The notes beneath the pieces were generated by a model. That model was not told the DNA's origin. It did not search any database and worked only from the letters and a program-made list of their open reading frames with translations. From Antarcticimicrobium sediminis (GTDB lineage Bacteria > Pseudomonadota > Alphaproteobacteria > Rhodobacterales > Rhodobacteraceae): a stretch of 64,000 bases of DNA. Location of the stretch: assembly GCF_004348975.1 (NCBI RefSeq), contig NZ_SMFP01000002.1, positions 62,001 through 126,000 on the forward strand, given 5' to 3'. Position numbers and translations under genes: made by a program. Positions 1 through 8,478 of this stretch are shown here, piece by piece. The stretch's first letter is position 1. The number at the start of each line of letters is the position of its first letter.

Positions 1-482
1 GGAAAGTCGTTGCTGTCCTTCCCGGGGCGGGCCCCGCAGATTGGCGCGAATTGCGCCGCGAGGGGGAGGCGGCGGAATATCACGCCGCGACCCTGACCCT
101 GACGTTGTATTCCTCGGATACCGAGGCCTATCTTGTCGCCCTCTCGGCCAAGACGCCGGGTCTCTATGTCGTTTTGGGGGACCAGACCGACCCCGAGGCG
201 CAGATGCCTTGGCGGCCCGAGCTGGTGACGGTCTCGGCCTATGAGGGGCAGGGCTACGCCGAAAGCGGCGAGGGGCTGGTGGAACTGGTACCGATGCCGC
301 TTGGGCTGATCGGCTGGGTGCGCGATTTCGTGGCCGAACATCATGTCGAAGAGGTCTTTATCAAGCGCAAGCGCGACCGCCAGCGGGTTGATCTGGTCGA
401 GGACGGCAAGGGCGATCCGCGCATTCGCCAGATCAGCGATGTCTACCGCGCGCCGCGCGGGATCACCCGGGGGGATGGCTGA
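1..482 (+). CDS. DUF3305 domain protein, 5'-truncated by window edge
   Basis: The reading frame is open from base 3 without a start codon, and the first residues read KVVAVLPGAGPADWRELRRE, so the gene begins upstream of the window. The visible 159 residues match my recollection of DUF3305 proteins, small cytoplasmic proteins of unknown biochemical role encoded beside formate dehydrogenase genes in Rhodobacteraceae and relatives. The stop codon overlaps the start of the next gene (TGATG), so the two are translationally coupled. I infer a role in assembly or maturation of the enzyme from the neighbourhood only; no catalytic motif is visible. Confidence 0.8.
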   Translation, partial: KVVAVLPGAGPADWRELRREGEAAEYHAATLTLTLYSSDTEAYLVALSAKTPGLYVVLGDQTDPEAQMPWRPELVTVSAYEGQGYAESGEGLVELVPMPLGLIGWVRDFVAEHHVEEVFIKRKRDRQRVDLVEDGKGDPRIRQISDVYRAPRGITRGDG

Positions 483-1114
483 TGGGGCTGGACCGGGACA
501 CCGGGGATTTCTGGTCGCGCCGCCGCGCCGCTGTCCGGGCCGAGGCGGAGGCCGAAGCGACCGCACGGCTTGTTGCCGAGCGGGCAGGTGCCGAGGCAGA
601 GCGCGCCCGTGCCGAGGCCGACAGGCCAGACGAAGATCTGCTGCGGGACTTGGGCCTGCCCGATCCCGACACGCTGGAAAGCGGCGATGATTTCGCCGCC
701 TTCATGCAACAGGCCGTGCCGGAGCGATTGCGGCGCCGGGCGTTGCGGCGGCTGTGGACCTCCAATCCGGTGCTGGCCAATCTCGACGGGCTGACCGACT
801 ACAGCGATGATTTCACCGACGCGGCCATGGTGGTGCCGGATATGCGCACGGCCTATGAGGTTGGGCGCGGCATGTATGAACATGTCCGCACATTGGTGCA
901 GGATGCGACAGCCGAGGCGACCGAGGCCGATCCGACGAACTCCGCCGAAGGGGCCGATCTGGATGCCAGCGCCACGCCGATTCCGGATGCGCCCGATGCC
1001 GCCTCCCGCCTGCGCGAAACTGTCGAGCAAGAGGTGCCGGTCGAAGAGATGGGCGAACAGCCCGCCCCGGCAACACCTGCCCGCCGCCACATGCGCTTTG
1101 CGTTTGAAAGCTGA
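482..1114 (+). CDS. DUF3306 domain protein
   Basis: A 210-residue protein whose ATG overlaps the stop codon of the DUF3305 gene. The N-terminal segment FWSRRRAAV and the central block RRALRRLWTSNPVLANLDGL followed by an acidic stretch are what I recognise as DUF3306. Residues about 18-50 are rich in Ala, Glu and Arg, probably a charged helix. The C-terminal 70 residues are low-complexity and acidic. No signal peptide or membrane segment is seen. DUF3305 and DUF3306 genes commonly travel with formate dehydrogenase; the molecular function is unknown and I do not assign one. Confidence 0.8.
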   Translation: MGLDRDTGDFWSRRRAAVRAEAEAEATARLVAERAGAEAERARAEADRPDEDLLRDLGLPDPDTLESGDDFAAFMQQAVPERLRRRALRRLWTSNPVLANLDGLTDYSDDFTDAAMVVPDMRTAYEVGRGMYEHVRTLVQDATAEATEADPTNSAEGADLDASATPIPDAPDAASRLRETVEQEVPVEEMGEQPAPATPARRHMRFAFES

Positions 1115-1132
1115 TCGAGGAGATCGCCCCAG

Positions 1133-1744
1133 ATGACCCAGGCCGCCCAGACCGAACAGACGATCCCCGAAGAGGACAAGCTGCGCGCGGATCTCTATGA
1201 TTTCCTGTCGGCGCTGCTGGCCGGGCCGCCGTCGCGCGGCTTGCTTGATCAGACCGCCCGGTTGAGCGGTGACAGCGCACCGATGGGGCAGGCGATTTCT
1301 ACGCTGGCCAAGCTGGCCGGAAAGACCACCGAAAAAGGTGTCGAGGGGGAATTCAACGACCTTTTCATCGGCATGGGCCGGGGCGAACTTGTACCCTATG
1401 CCAGCTATTACATGACCGGTTTCCTGAATGAAAAACCGCTGGCGGCGCTGCGGACGGACATGGCGGCGCGCGCCATCCAGCGCGCCCCGAATGTCTATGA
1501 GCCCGAGGACAACATCGCGAGTGTGTTGGAGATGATGGCCGGGTTGATCGAGGGCCGCTTTGGCGCGGCCGAGACGCTGGCGCAGCAGCGCACGTTCTTC
1601 AACCGCCATATCGGCCCCTGGGCCGCGCATTTCTTTTCCGATCTCGAAGCGGCCAAAACCTCGATCTTCTATGCGCCGGTGGGCCGCATCGGGCGGCTTT
1701 TCATGGAGATCGAGCGCGAGGCCTTTCGCATGGCCGGACAGTGA
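1133..1744 (+). CDS. TorD/DmsD-family redox enzyme chaperone
   Basis: A 203-residue, all-helical cytoplasmic protein. The segment EGEFNDLFIGMGRGELVPYA, followed by SYYMTGFLNE, is characteristic of the TorD/DmsD chaperone family. Such chaperones bind the twin-arginine leader of a molybdenum enzyme and hold it until cofactor insertion is complete. The likely client is the Tat-dependent formate dehydrogenase alpha subunit encoded three genes downstream; the 65-aa Tat-signal protein is another possible client. The gene starts 18 bases after the DUF3306 stop and lies in the same operon. Confidence 0.85.
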   Translation: MTQAAQTEQTIPEEDKLRADLYDFLSALLAGPPSRGLLDQTARLSGDSAPMGQAISTLAKLAGKTTEKGVEGEFNDLFIGMGRGELVPYASYYMTGFLNEKPLAALRTDMAARAIQRAPNVYEPEDNIASVLEMMAGLIEGRFGAAETLAQQRTFFNRHIGPWAAHFFSDLEAAKTSIFYAPVGRIGRLFMEIEREAFRMAGQ

Positions 1745-1824
1745 CAACAGGCCGGCGGGCCCTTTGGGCCGCAGGCAGGCGCGGGTGGCAAACGCCCGTT
1801 GGACAACGAGGAAGGAACATCAAG

Positions 1825-2022
1825 ATGGCTGAGACATCCAACAGCGACAAGACCAACCGCCGCGATTTTCTCAAGCTCGCGGCCAGTTCGGCCCCCGCCG
1901 CCGTCGTGGCCGTGGCGGCGAGCGGCAGCGAGGCGGCAGCGGCAAGCGACGCCGGGGCCAAGACAAGCGGCCTGCAAGATACCCCACAGACCCGCGCCTA
2001 TTACGAGACGGCCCGGTTCTGA
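1825..2022 (+). CDS. small Tat-signal protein of the formate dehydrogenase locus
   Basis: A 65-residue protein. Start ATG 1825 is chosen because GAGGAAGGAAC (1808-1818) is a good ribosome-binding site and the product then opens MAETSNSDKTNRRDFLKLAA, a textbook twin-arginine signal (RRDFLK) followed by a hydrophobic Ala-rich stretch. After the presumed cleavage region only about 25 residues remain, ending TRAYYETARF. Small proteins of this kind occur immediately upstream of FdhA in related bacteria. It may be a structural or assembly partner exported with the dehydrogenase, but no biochemical role is established to my knowledge. Confidence 0.8.
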   Translation: MAETSNSDKTNRRDFLKLAASSAPAAVVAVAASGSEAAAASDAGAKTSGLQDTPQTRAYYETARF

Positions 2023-2095
2023 AGCCAGATCCCCCCGGCAAACCGGGGGCCAAGCAAGCGCTGCGGTGCCCGGCACCGTGCAAGCAAGGGAGAGA

Positions 2096-4993
2096 ATGAT
2101 GCTCAGGAAAAAGACAGGCGGAGGGTCACGCAGTGCCCATCGGACACCGCTTTTGGCCGCAGTTGCCGAAAAATCCGTTGATCGCCGGGCCTTCCTTCGG
2201 GGCTCGGGGCTGGCCATCGGCGGGCTCACCGCGCTGGGCGTGACGGGGGGAACCGTCACCCGCGCCGATGCGCAGACGGCAGCCACCCGCGCCGTGGATA
2301 TGGTGAAATCGGTTTGTACACATTGCTCGGTCGGTTGTACCGTGATGGCCGAGGTGGATAACGGCGTCTGGATCGGACAGGAGCCCGGCTATGACAGCCC
2401 GTTCAACCTGGGCAGCCATTGCGCCAAGGGGGCGGCGGTGCGCGAACATGCGCATGGCGAGCGGCGCCTGAAATATCCGATGAAGAAAGAGGGCGGCGCG
2501 TGGAAGCGGATCAGCTGGGAGCAGGCGATCGACGAGATCGGCGATCAGATGCTGCAAATCCGCGACGAAAGCGGCCCGGACAGCGTGTATTGGCTGGGCT
2601 CGGCCAAGCATAGCAACGAACAGGCCTATCTGTTCCGCAAGTTCGCCGCCTATTGGGGCACCAACAACGTCGACCACCAGGCGCGGATCTGCCACTCGAC
2701 CACCGTGGCGGGCGTGGCGAACACATGGGGCTACGGCGCCATGACCAACAGCTACAACGATATTCACAAGTCTCAGGCGATCTTCGTGATCGGCGGCAAC
2801 CCGGCCGAGGCGCACCCGGTTTCGCTGCTGCACCTGCTGAAGGCCAAGGAAGAGAACAACGCGCCGCTGATCGTCTGCGACCCGCGTTTCACCCGCACCG
2901 CCGCCCATGCCGACGAATATGTGCGGTTCCGCCCCGGCACCGATGTGGCGCTGGTCTGGGGGCTGTTGTGGCACATCTTTGAAAACAGCTGGGAAGACAG
3001 GGAATTCATTCGCACCCGTGTCTGGGGTATGGACCAGATCCGCGACGAGGTGAAAAAGTGGACCCCGGAAGAGACCGAGCGCGTCACCGGCGTGCCCGGC
3101 AGCCAGTTGGAGCGGGTGGCACGCACCCTGGCCAACAATCGCCCCGGCACCGTGATCTGGTGCATGGGCGGCACCCAGCACAGCAACGGCAACAGCAACA
3201 CCCGGGCCTATTGCATCCTGCAACTGGCGCTGGGCAACATGGGCGTCGCTGGCGGCGGCACCAATATCTTTCGCGGCCATGACAACGTGCAGGGCGCGAC
3301 CGATTTGGGCGTGCTCAGCCATACGCTGCCGGGCTATTACGGATTGGCCGACGGTGCCTGGGCCCATTGGGGCCGGGTCTGGGGCGAGGATATGGACTGG
3401 CTGAAAGGCCAATTCCAGATCGAGAAGGATGCCGAGGGCAAGGAAACCAACCTGATGACCCGCACCGGCATTCCGGTGTCGCGCTGGATCGACGGCGTTC
3501 TGGAAGACAAGGAGAATATCGACCAGCCCGACAACGTCCGCGCGATGGTTCTGTGGGGGCATGCGCCCAACTCTCAGACCCGCATGACCGAAATGAAGAC
3601 GGCGATGGAAAAGCTGGACATGCTGGTTGTCGTCGACCCTTATCCGACGGTTTCGGCGGTGCTGCAGGACCGCACCGACGGGGTCTATCTGCTGCCGGCC
3701 GCGACCCAGTTCGAGACCCGCGGCTCGGTCACGGCCTCGAACAGGTCGGTCCAGTGGCGCGAGCAGGTGGTGGCCCCGCTGTTCGAATCCAAGCCGGATC
3801 ACGTGATCATCGCCAAGTTCGCCAACAAGTTCGGCTTTGCCGATCGTCTTTTCCGCAATATCGAAATGGAAGACGACGAGACGCCGAACATCGAAAGCGT
3901 GCTGCGCGAAATCAACACCGGCATGTGGACGGTCGGCTATACCGGCCAGTCGCCAGAGCGGCTGAAGCTGCACATGGCCAACCAGCACACCTTTGACAGG
4001 ACCACCTTGCAGGCCGTGGGCGGCCCGGCCGATGGGGATTACTATGGTCTGCCCTGGCCGTGCTGGGGCACGCCAGAGATGAACCACCCAGGCACGCCGA
4101 ACCTGTATGACATGTCCAAACCGGTCTCAAAGGGCGGGCTGACCTTCCGGGCGCGCTTTGGCGTGGAGCGGGATGGCGACAATCTTCTGGCCGAGGGTGT
4201 CTATAGTCAGGGCTCCGAGATCCAGGACGGATACCCCGAGTTCACCATGCAAATGCTGATGGATCTTGGCTGGGATGGTGACCTGACCGGCGAAGAACGG
4301 GCCGCGATTGATGCGGTGGCCGGGCCCAAGACCAACTGGAAAACCGATCTTTCGGGGGGCATCCAGCGGGTGGCGATCAAGCATGAATGCGCGCCCTTCG
4401 GCAATGCCAAGGCCCGCGCGGTCGTGTGGACCTTCCCGGACCCGGTGCCGGTGCACCGCGAGCCGCTCTATAGCAATCGGCGCGATCTGGTGGCGGAATA
4501 TCCGACCTATGAGGATCGCAAATTCTATCGCCTTCCAACGCTTTACGCCTCGATCCAGAAGCAGGACTTCAGCCAGGATTACCCGATCATCCTGACCTCG
4601 GGGCGTTTGGTGGAATACGAGGGCGGCGGCGACGAAACCCGGTCGAACCCGTGGCTGGCCGAGTTGCAGCAAGACATGTTCGTCGAGATCAATCCGCGCG
4701 ACGCCAACAATCTGGGGGTGCGTGCCGGGGCGCAGGTCTGGGTCGAGGGGCCCGAGGGCGGCAAGGTCAAGGTGATGGCGATGGTCACTGAACGGGTGGG
4801 GCCGGGGGTTGCCTTCATGCCCTTCCACTTTGGCGGCCATTTTCAGGGCAAGGATTTGCGCGACAAGTATCCGGAGGGGGCCGACCCCTATGTTCTGGGC
4901 GAATCCACAAACACCGCCCAGACCTATGGGTACGACGTGGTCACCCAGATGCAGGAGACCAAGGCCACTCTCTGCAAGATCAGCGCAGCATAA
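2096..4993 (+). CDS. fdhA: formate dehydrogenase alpha subunit (Mo/W-bisPGD, Tat-exported)
   Basis: The catalytic subunit oxidises formate to CO2. Start ATG 2096 (ATG 2099 is equivalent) gives 965 residues and puts a twin-arginine signal at R30-R31 (DRRAFLRG), so the mature enzyme is periplasmic. C74, C77 and C81, with a later Cys in LGSHCAKG, form the [4Fe-4S] site of the molybdopterin oxidoreductase family. The metal-ligand position is Cys199 (ARICHST; codon TGC at 2690-2692), so this is a cysteine rather than a selenocysteine enzyme. A molydopterin dinucleotide-binding domain occupies the last ~150 residues. The beta and gamma genes follow within the same operon. The length is normal for FdnG/FdhA-type subunits. 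Confidence 0.95.
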   Translation: MMLRKKTGGGSRSAHRTPLLAAVAEKSVDRRAFLRGSGLAIGGLTALGVTGGTVTRADAQTAATRAVDMVKSVCTHCSVGCTVMAEVDNGVWIGQEPGYDSPFNLGSHCAKGAAVREHAHGERRLKYPMKKEGGAWKRISWEQAIDEIGDQMLQIRDESGPDSVYWLGSAKHSNEQAYLFRKFAAYWGTNNVDHQARICHSTTVAGVANTWGYGAMTNSYNDIHKSQAIFVIGGNPAEAHPVSLLHLLKAKEENNAPLIVCDPRFTRTAAHADEYVRFRPGTDVALVWGLLWHIFENSWEDREFIRTRVWGMDQIRDEVKKWTPEETERVTGVPGSQLERVARTLANNRPGTVIWCMGGTQHSNGNSNTRAYCILQLALGNMGVAGGGTNIFRGHDNVQGATDLGVLSHTLPGYYGLADGAWAHWGRVWGEDMDWLKGQFQIEKDAEGKETNLMTRTGIPVSRWIDGVLEDKENIDQPDNVRAMVLWGHAPNSQTRMTEMKTAMEKLDMLVVVDPYPTVSAVLQDRTDGVYLLPAATQFETRGSVTASNRSVQWREQVVAPLFESKPDHVIIAKFANKFGFADRLFRNIEMEDDETPNIESVLREINTGMWTVGYTGQSPERLKLHMANQHTFDRTTLQAVGGPADGDYYGLPWPCWGTPEMNHPGTPNLYDMSKPVSKGGLTFRARFGVERDGDNLLAEGVYSQGSEIQDGYPEFTMQMLMDLGWDGDLTGEERAAIDAVAGPKTNWKTDLSGGIQRVAIKHECAPFGNAKARAVVWTFPDPVPVHREPLYSNRRDLVAEYPTYEDRKFYRLPTLYASIQKQDFSQDYPIILTSGRLVEYEGGGDETRSNPWLAELQQDMFVEINPRDANNLGVRAGAQVWVEGPEGGKVKVMAMVTERVGPGVAFMPFHFGGHFQGKDLRDKYPEGADPYVLGESTNTAQTYGYDVVTQMQETKATLCKISAA

Positions 4994-5005
4994 GGAGTCG
5001 ACACA

Positions 5006-5599
5006 ATGGCACGAGTGAAATTCCTCTGCGACGCCGAGCGCTGCATCGAGTGCAACGCCTGCGTCACCGCCTGCAAGAACGAACATGAGGTGCCTTGGGG
5101 CATCAACCGTCGGCGGGTGGTTACCATCAACGACGGCTCTCCCGGCGAACGCTCGATCTCGATCGCCTGCATGCACTGTTCCGACGCGCCCTGTATGGCC
5201 GTCTGCCCGGTGGATTGCTTTTACCAGACCGAGGATGGGATCGTCCTGCACTCCAAGGATCTGTGCATCGGCTGCGGCTATTGCTTTTACGCCTGTCCCT
5301 TTGGCGCGCCGCAATATCCGCAGGCGGGCAATTTCGGATCGCGCGGCAAGATGGATAAATGCACCTTCTGCGCTGGCGGCCCGGAAGAGGACAATTCCAG
5401 CGCCGAGTTCGCCAAATATGGCCGCAACCGGATCGCCGAGGGCAAGCTGCCGCTTTGCGCCGAGATGTGTTCGACCAAGGCGCTGCTGGCCGGGGATGGC
5501 GACATGGTTTCGGCGATCTATCGCGAACGGGTCGTGGCCCGCGGGTTTGGCTCGGGGGCCTGGGGATGGGGCACCGCCTACGAGAAAAAGGCGAACTGA
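5006..5599 (+). CDS. fdhB: formate dehydrogenase beta subunit (4 x [4Fe-4S] ferredoxin)
   Basis: A 197-residue electron-transfer subunit that starts 12 bases after fdhA. Four cysteine clusters are visible: CIECNACVTAC near the N terminus, CMHCSDAPCMAVCP, CIGCGYCFYACP, and the split CTFC...CAEMC group. This is the DmsB/FdnH-like pattern for four [4Fe-4S] centres. It relays electrons from FdhA to the cytochrome b subunit. Unlike E. coli FdnH, it has no C-terminal membrane anchor, as is usual for the FDH3-type subunit of Rhodobacteraceae. It has no signal peptide and presumably co-exports with the Tat-signal alpha subunit. Confidence 0.95.
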   Translation: MARVKFLCDAERCIECNACVTACKNEHEVPWGINRRRVVTINDGSPGERSISIACMHCSDAPCMAVCPVDCFYQTEDGIVLHSKDLCIGCGYCFYACPFGAPQYPQAGNFGSRGKMDKCTFCAGGPEEDNSSAEFAKYGRNRIAEGKLPLCAEMCSTKALLAGDGDMVSAIYRERVVARGFGSGAWGWGTAYEKKAN

Positions 5600-5704
5600 T
5601 CCCGACCTTTTCCATGCGTCTGAAATCGGGCGCATGGGCTATACTCTGTGCCCGCGGTGATCGACACCGCGGGCCAATGCTTTGACTGCATGGGAAAATC
5701 GGCT

Positions 5705-6922
5705 ATGGCGATCATCACCCACAGACTGTTGGCTTTCATCGCAGCGCTGATGCTTGTGCTGCTGCAGGCTGGCGCTGGGACCGCGCAACAGGCCGCCGCA
5801 GATCCGCATGCGGCGACCGGTGGGGCGCAGACGCTTGAGGATATTCTGGCCCGCCAGCGCGGCGAAGCGGTAGATGATGATTTCCGGCGTGGGGCGACGG
5901 GGGATCCGTCAGCCGCTGCACCGATCACCGGCCAACTCGGTACCTTGGGCGGCGTGTCGGACCCGGAGCTGTGGCGCGCGTTGCGCTATGGCACCGCCGA
6001 TGTGATTGTGTCCTCGCGCGCCCCGGCGGCTGCGGTGGTCATTCAGGACAGCGGCATGCGCTGGCTGGCGTTTCGTGAGGGGCCGCTGGCAACCTATGGT
6101 GGCTATCTTCTGCTGGGGGTGCTGGTTGCGCTTTTGCTGTTCTACCTGCTGCGGGGACGGATCCGGATCGACGGCGAAAAGACCGGCATCCCGATCCTGC
6201 GGTTTTCCGCGATCGAACGGTTCGCGCATTGGCTGTTGGCCGGATCTTTCGTGTTGCTTGGCATCACCGGGCTGACATTGCTGTTCGGGCGTATGGCGAT
6301 CATCCCGCTGCTCGGCAAAGAAAGCTATGCCCCCCTCGCACACGCCGGGAAATGGGTGCACAACAATGTCTCATGGGCCTTCATGCTGGGGCTGGTGTTG
6401 GTCACCCTGTTCTGGCTGGTGCACAACATCCCCAACCGACACGATCTGAAATGGCTGGCGCAGGCGGGCGGGATGTTCTCCAAAGGGGTTCATCCGCCGG
6501 CCAAGAAATTCAATGCCGGTCAAAAGCTGATCTTCTGGGGCGTGCTGGTGCTGGGGGTGTCGATCTCGGTGTCGGGGCTGTCGTTGCTGTTCCCGTTCCA
6601 GATATCCCTGTTCGCCGGAACCTTCGAGACGTTGAACAACCTAGGTCTGCCACAATTGGTCGGGCTGGACGCGCTGCCCTCGTCGCTGCTGCCGCATCAG
6701 GAAATGCAACTGGCCCAACTGTGGCATGCCATCGTCGCCTTTCTGTTCATCGCCATGATCCTCGCGCATATCTATCTGGGCAGCATCGGGATGGAGGGGG
6801 CGTTTGATGCCATGGGCTCGGGGCAGGTCGATGAGCAATGGGCCAAGGAACACCATGGGCTTTGGTACGAAGAAGTGACCGGAAAGCCCGCCCATGATCC
6901 AACCCACCACGCGGCAGACTAA
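5705..6922 (+). CDS. fdhC: formate dehydrogenase gamma subunit, cytochrome b556
   Basis: A 405-residue membrane subunit that passes electrons from FdhB to quinone. ATG 5705 puts a hydrophobic signal segment (MAIITHRLLAFIAALMLVLL) at the N terminus; ATG 5690 is an in-frame alternative. A periplasmic region of about 100 residues precedes the b-type cytochrome core. The core has several transmembrane helices and candidate haem-ligand histidines in RFAHWLLAG, LAHAGKWVHNN, LWHAIVAF and LAHIYLG. The ending MEGAFDAMGSGQVDEQWAKE is typical of FdoI/FdnI-like subunits. It completes the fdhABC set. Confidence 0.93.
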   Translation: MAIITHRLLAFIAALMLVLLQAGAGTAQQAAADPHAATGGAQTLEDILARQRGEAVDDDFRRGATGDPSAAAPITGQLGTLGGVSDPELWRALRYGTADVIVSSRAPAAAVVIQDSGMRWLAFREGPLATYGGYLLLGVLVALLLFYLLRGRIRIDGEKTGIPILRFSAIERFAHWLLAGSFVLLGITGLTLLFGRMAIIPLLGKESYAPLAHAGKWVHNNVSWAFMLGLVLVTLFWLVHNIPNRHDLKWLAQAGGMFSKGVHPPAKKFNAGQKLIFWGVLVLGVSISVSGLSLLFPFQISLFAGTFETLNNLGLPQLVGLDALPSSLLPHQEMQLAQLWHAIVAFLFIAMILAHIYLGSIGMEGAFDAMGSGQVDEQWAKEHHGLWYEEVTGKPAHDPTHHAAD

Positions 6923-6946
6923 GACCGCCAGACGGGGAAAAGACCG

Positions 6947-7072
6947 ATGAAGAGCATGTATCTGGCGTTCCTGACCCTTGCGGTGCTTACTGTGGTGGCC
7001 GACTATGGGCTGCACCGGGCGGGGTTCTCGGTGCAGGATGTGACCTCGGGGCCGGCGGTTCGTTTGGATTGA
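6947..7072 (+). CDS. 41-aa single-pass membrane peptide after fdhC
   Basis: A short frame 24 bases after fdhC encodes MKSMYLAFLTLAVLTVVADY followed by a polar tail ending SGPAVRLD. Residues 5-19 form one hydrophobic helix with a polar C-terminal half, either a small membrane protein or a signal-anchored peptide. GGGGAAAAG (6934-6942) lies just upstream of the ATG as a possible ribosome-binding site. It is on the same strand as the fdh operon. Its position suggests a small accessory subunit like those known in other respiratory complexes, but I do not recognise a family, and chance is not excluded at this length. Confidence 0.5.
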   Translation: MKSMYLAFLTLAVLTVVADYGLHRAGFSVQDVTSGPAVRLD

Positions 7073-7104
7073 CCCGCCCCATCGCAAAAGGCCACATTCC
7101 CTCC

Positions 7105-8478
7105 ATGAAGATAGCGGCGCAGACACCGCCCGGTGGTGGATCGGGCAGGGATCAATCCCAGATTGACCGTGCGATCCGGCATGTCTCGATCCTTGTGGTC
7201 GATGACGAGCCGGGGATGCGCAACTATCTCCTGCGCACGTTGCAACCCCGTTGCAAACGGATCGAGGCCGCAGCCAGCGCCGAGGAGGCCTCAAAGCTGC
7301 TGGACAAACAGCATTTCGACCTCGTGTTGCTCGACAATGTGATGCCGGGGCGCTCTGGGCTGGACTGGCTGAAGGAACAGCGCCGGGTCGGGTTCTTTGC
7401 CGAGGTGATCCTGATCACCGCCTATGCCGATCTTGATACCGCGATTCAGGCGCTGCGGGTCGGGGCCTCGGATTTCGTGTTGAAACCGTTCCGCTCCAAC
7501 CAGATCCTGAACGTGATCAACCGCTGCATGGACCAACGTTACCTGCGGCGCGAGAATTTCCTGCTGAAATACGAATTGCAGGCCGACAACCTTGCCGCGC
7601 GGGGCCGGTTGATCGGGAAATCTCCGGGGATAGACGGGGTGCGCCAGACCTTGGAAAAGGTCGCGCCGATGCGTACGCCGGTGCTGTTCACCGGCGCCAG
7701 CGGTACCGGCAAGGAAATCGCCGCGCGGACGCTGCACGCCATGTCAGAGCGCGCCGACAAGCCTTTCGTGCCGATCAACTGTGCCGCCGCCTCGCCCGAA
7801 CGGCTTGCCGCGGATCTGTTCGGGGAATTGGACCACCCCAGTGGCGACGGGCTTTTGGTGCAGGCCTCTGGCGGCACCTTGTTCCTTGATGAGGTGGCCG
7901 AACTGCCGCTGCCGCTGCAGGCGTCGCTTTTGCGGGTGATTGAGGATGGCCGTGTCCGTCTTGGCGGGGCCGAGCGCGAGGTGCCGCTGAACCTGCGCTT
8001 TGTCTTCGCCAGCAATGCCGATCTGGAGGCGGAAATGCAGCAGGGGCGGGTGCGCGCCGATTTCTATCACCGGATCAATGTCCTTACGGTGCATATGCCG
8101 CAGTTGCGTGACCGGGTCGGCGACATCCCGGAACTGGCCGAACTGTTCATGGGCAAACTGTCTCGCCAGTTGGGCGTCGCGCCTTTGCCACTGTCGGAAA
8201 CCGTGCTGTTCAATCTGGCGCGCTATGACTGGCCCGGCAACGTGCGCGAGTTGCGCAATCAGATCGAACGGGCGCTGATATTGGGAGAGTTCCCGCCAGA
8301 ATTCGCCGGCAGCGCGGATGAGACCGGAGCCGAGCCGGTGGAATCGTTGCACGCGGTTGAACGCCGCCACATCCTGACCGTGCTCGAGGCCTGCGGCGGC
8401 AACCGCGCCGAGGCCGCGCGTCGGCTCGGCGTCTCGCGTAAGACGGTCGACCGGAAATGCGCGATGTGGAATGTCTGA
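7105..8478 (+). CDS. NtrC-type response regulator lacking the GAFTGA motif
   Basis: A 457-residue three-domain regulator (ATG 7105; TTG 7069 also in frame). The receiver domain, about 27-145, has acidic pocket D33-D34, phosphoacceptor D77 (LLDNVMPG) and a conserved Lys in VLKPF. The AAA+ domain has Walker A GASGTGKE at 197-204 and Walker B GGTLFLDE. The GAFTGA loop that contacts sigma-54 is absent: the place where FGHEKGAFTGA is expected reads FGELDHPSGDG at 239-249. A Fis-type helix-turn-helix ends the protein (RAEAARRLGVSRKTVDR). By analogy with Rhodobacter capsulatus NtrC, which also lacks GAFTGA, it may act without sigma-54. It overlaps its kinase gene by 8 bases and probably controls the fdh locus. 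Confidence 0.93.
   Translation: MKIAAQTPPGGGSGRDQSQIDRAIRHVSILVVDDEPGMRNYLLRTLQPRCKRIEAAASAEEASKLLDKQHFDLVLLDNVMPGRSGLDWLKEQRRVGFFAEVILITAYADLDTAIQALRVGASDFVLKPFRSNQILNVINRCMDQRYLRRENFLLKYELQADNLAARGRLIGKSPGIDGVRQTLEKVAPMRTPVLFTGASGTGKEIAARTLHAMSERADKPFVPINCAAASPERLAADLFGELDHPSGDGLLVQASGGTLFLDEVAELPLPLQASLLRVIEDGRVRLGGAEREVPLNLRFVFASNADLEAEMQQGRVRADFYHRINVLTVHMPQLRDRVGDIPELAELFMGKLSRQLGVAPLPLSETVLFNLARYDWPGNVRELRNQIERALILGEFPPEFAGSADETGAEPVESLHAVERRHILTVLEACGGNRAEAARRLGVSRKTVDRKCAMWNV

Noticed and set aside
2126-4087. A 653-codon minus-strand open frame opposite fdhA
   Set aside because: Shadow of fdhA; product is His/Arg/Gly-rich with no motif.
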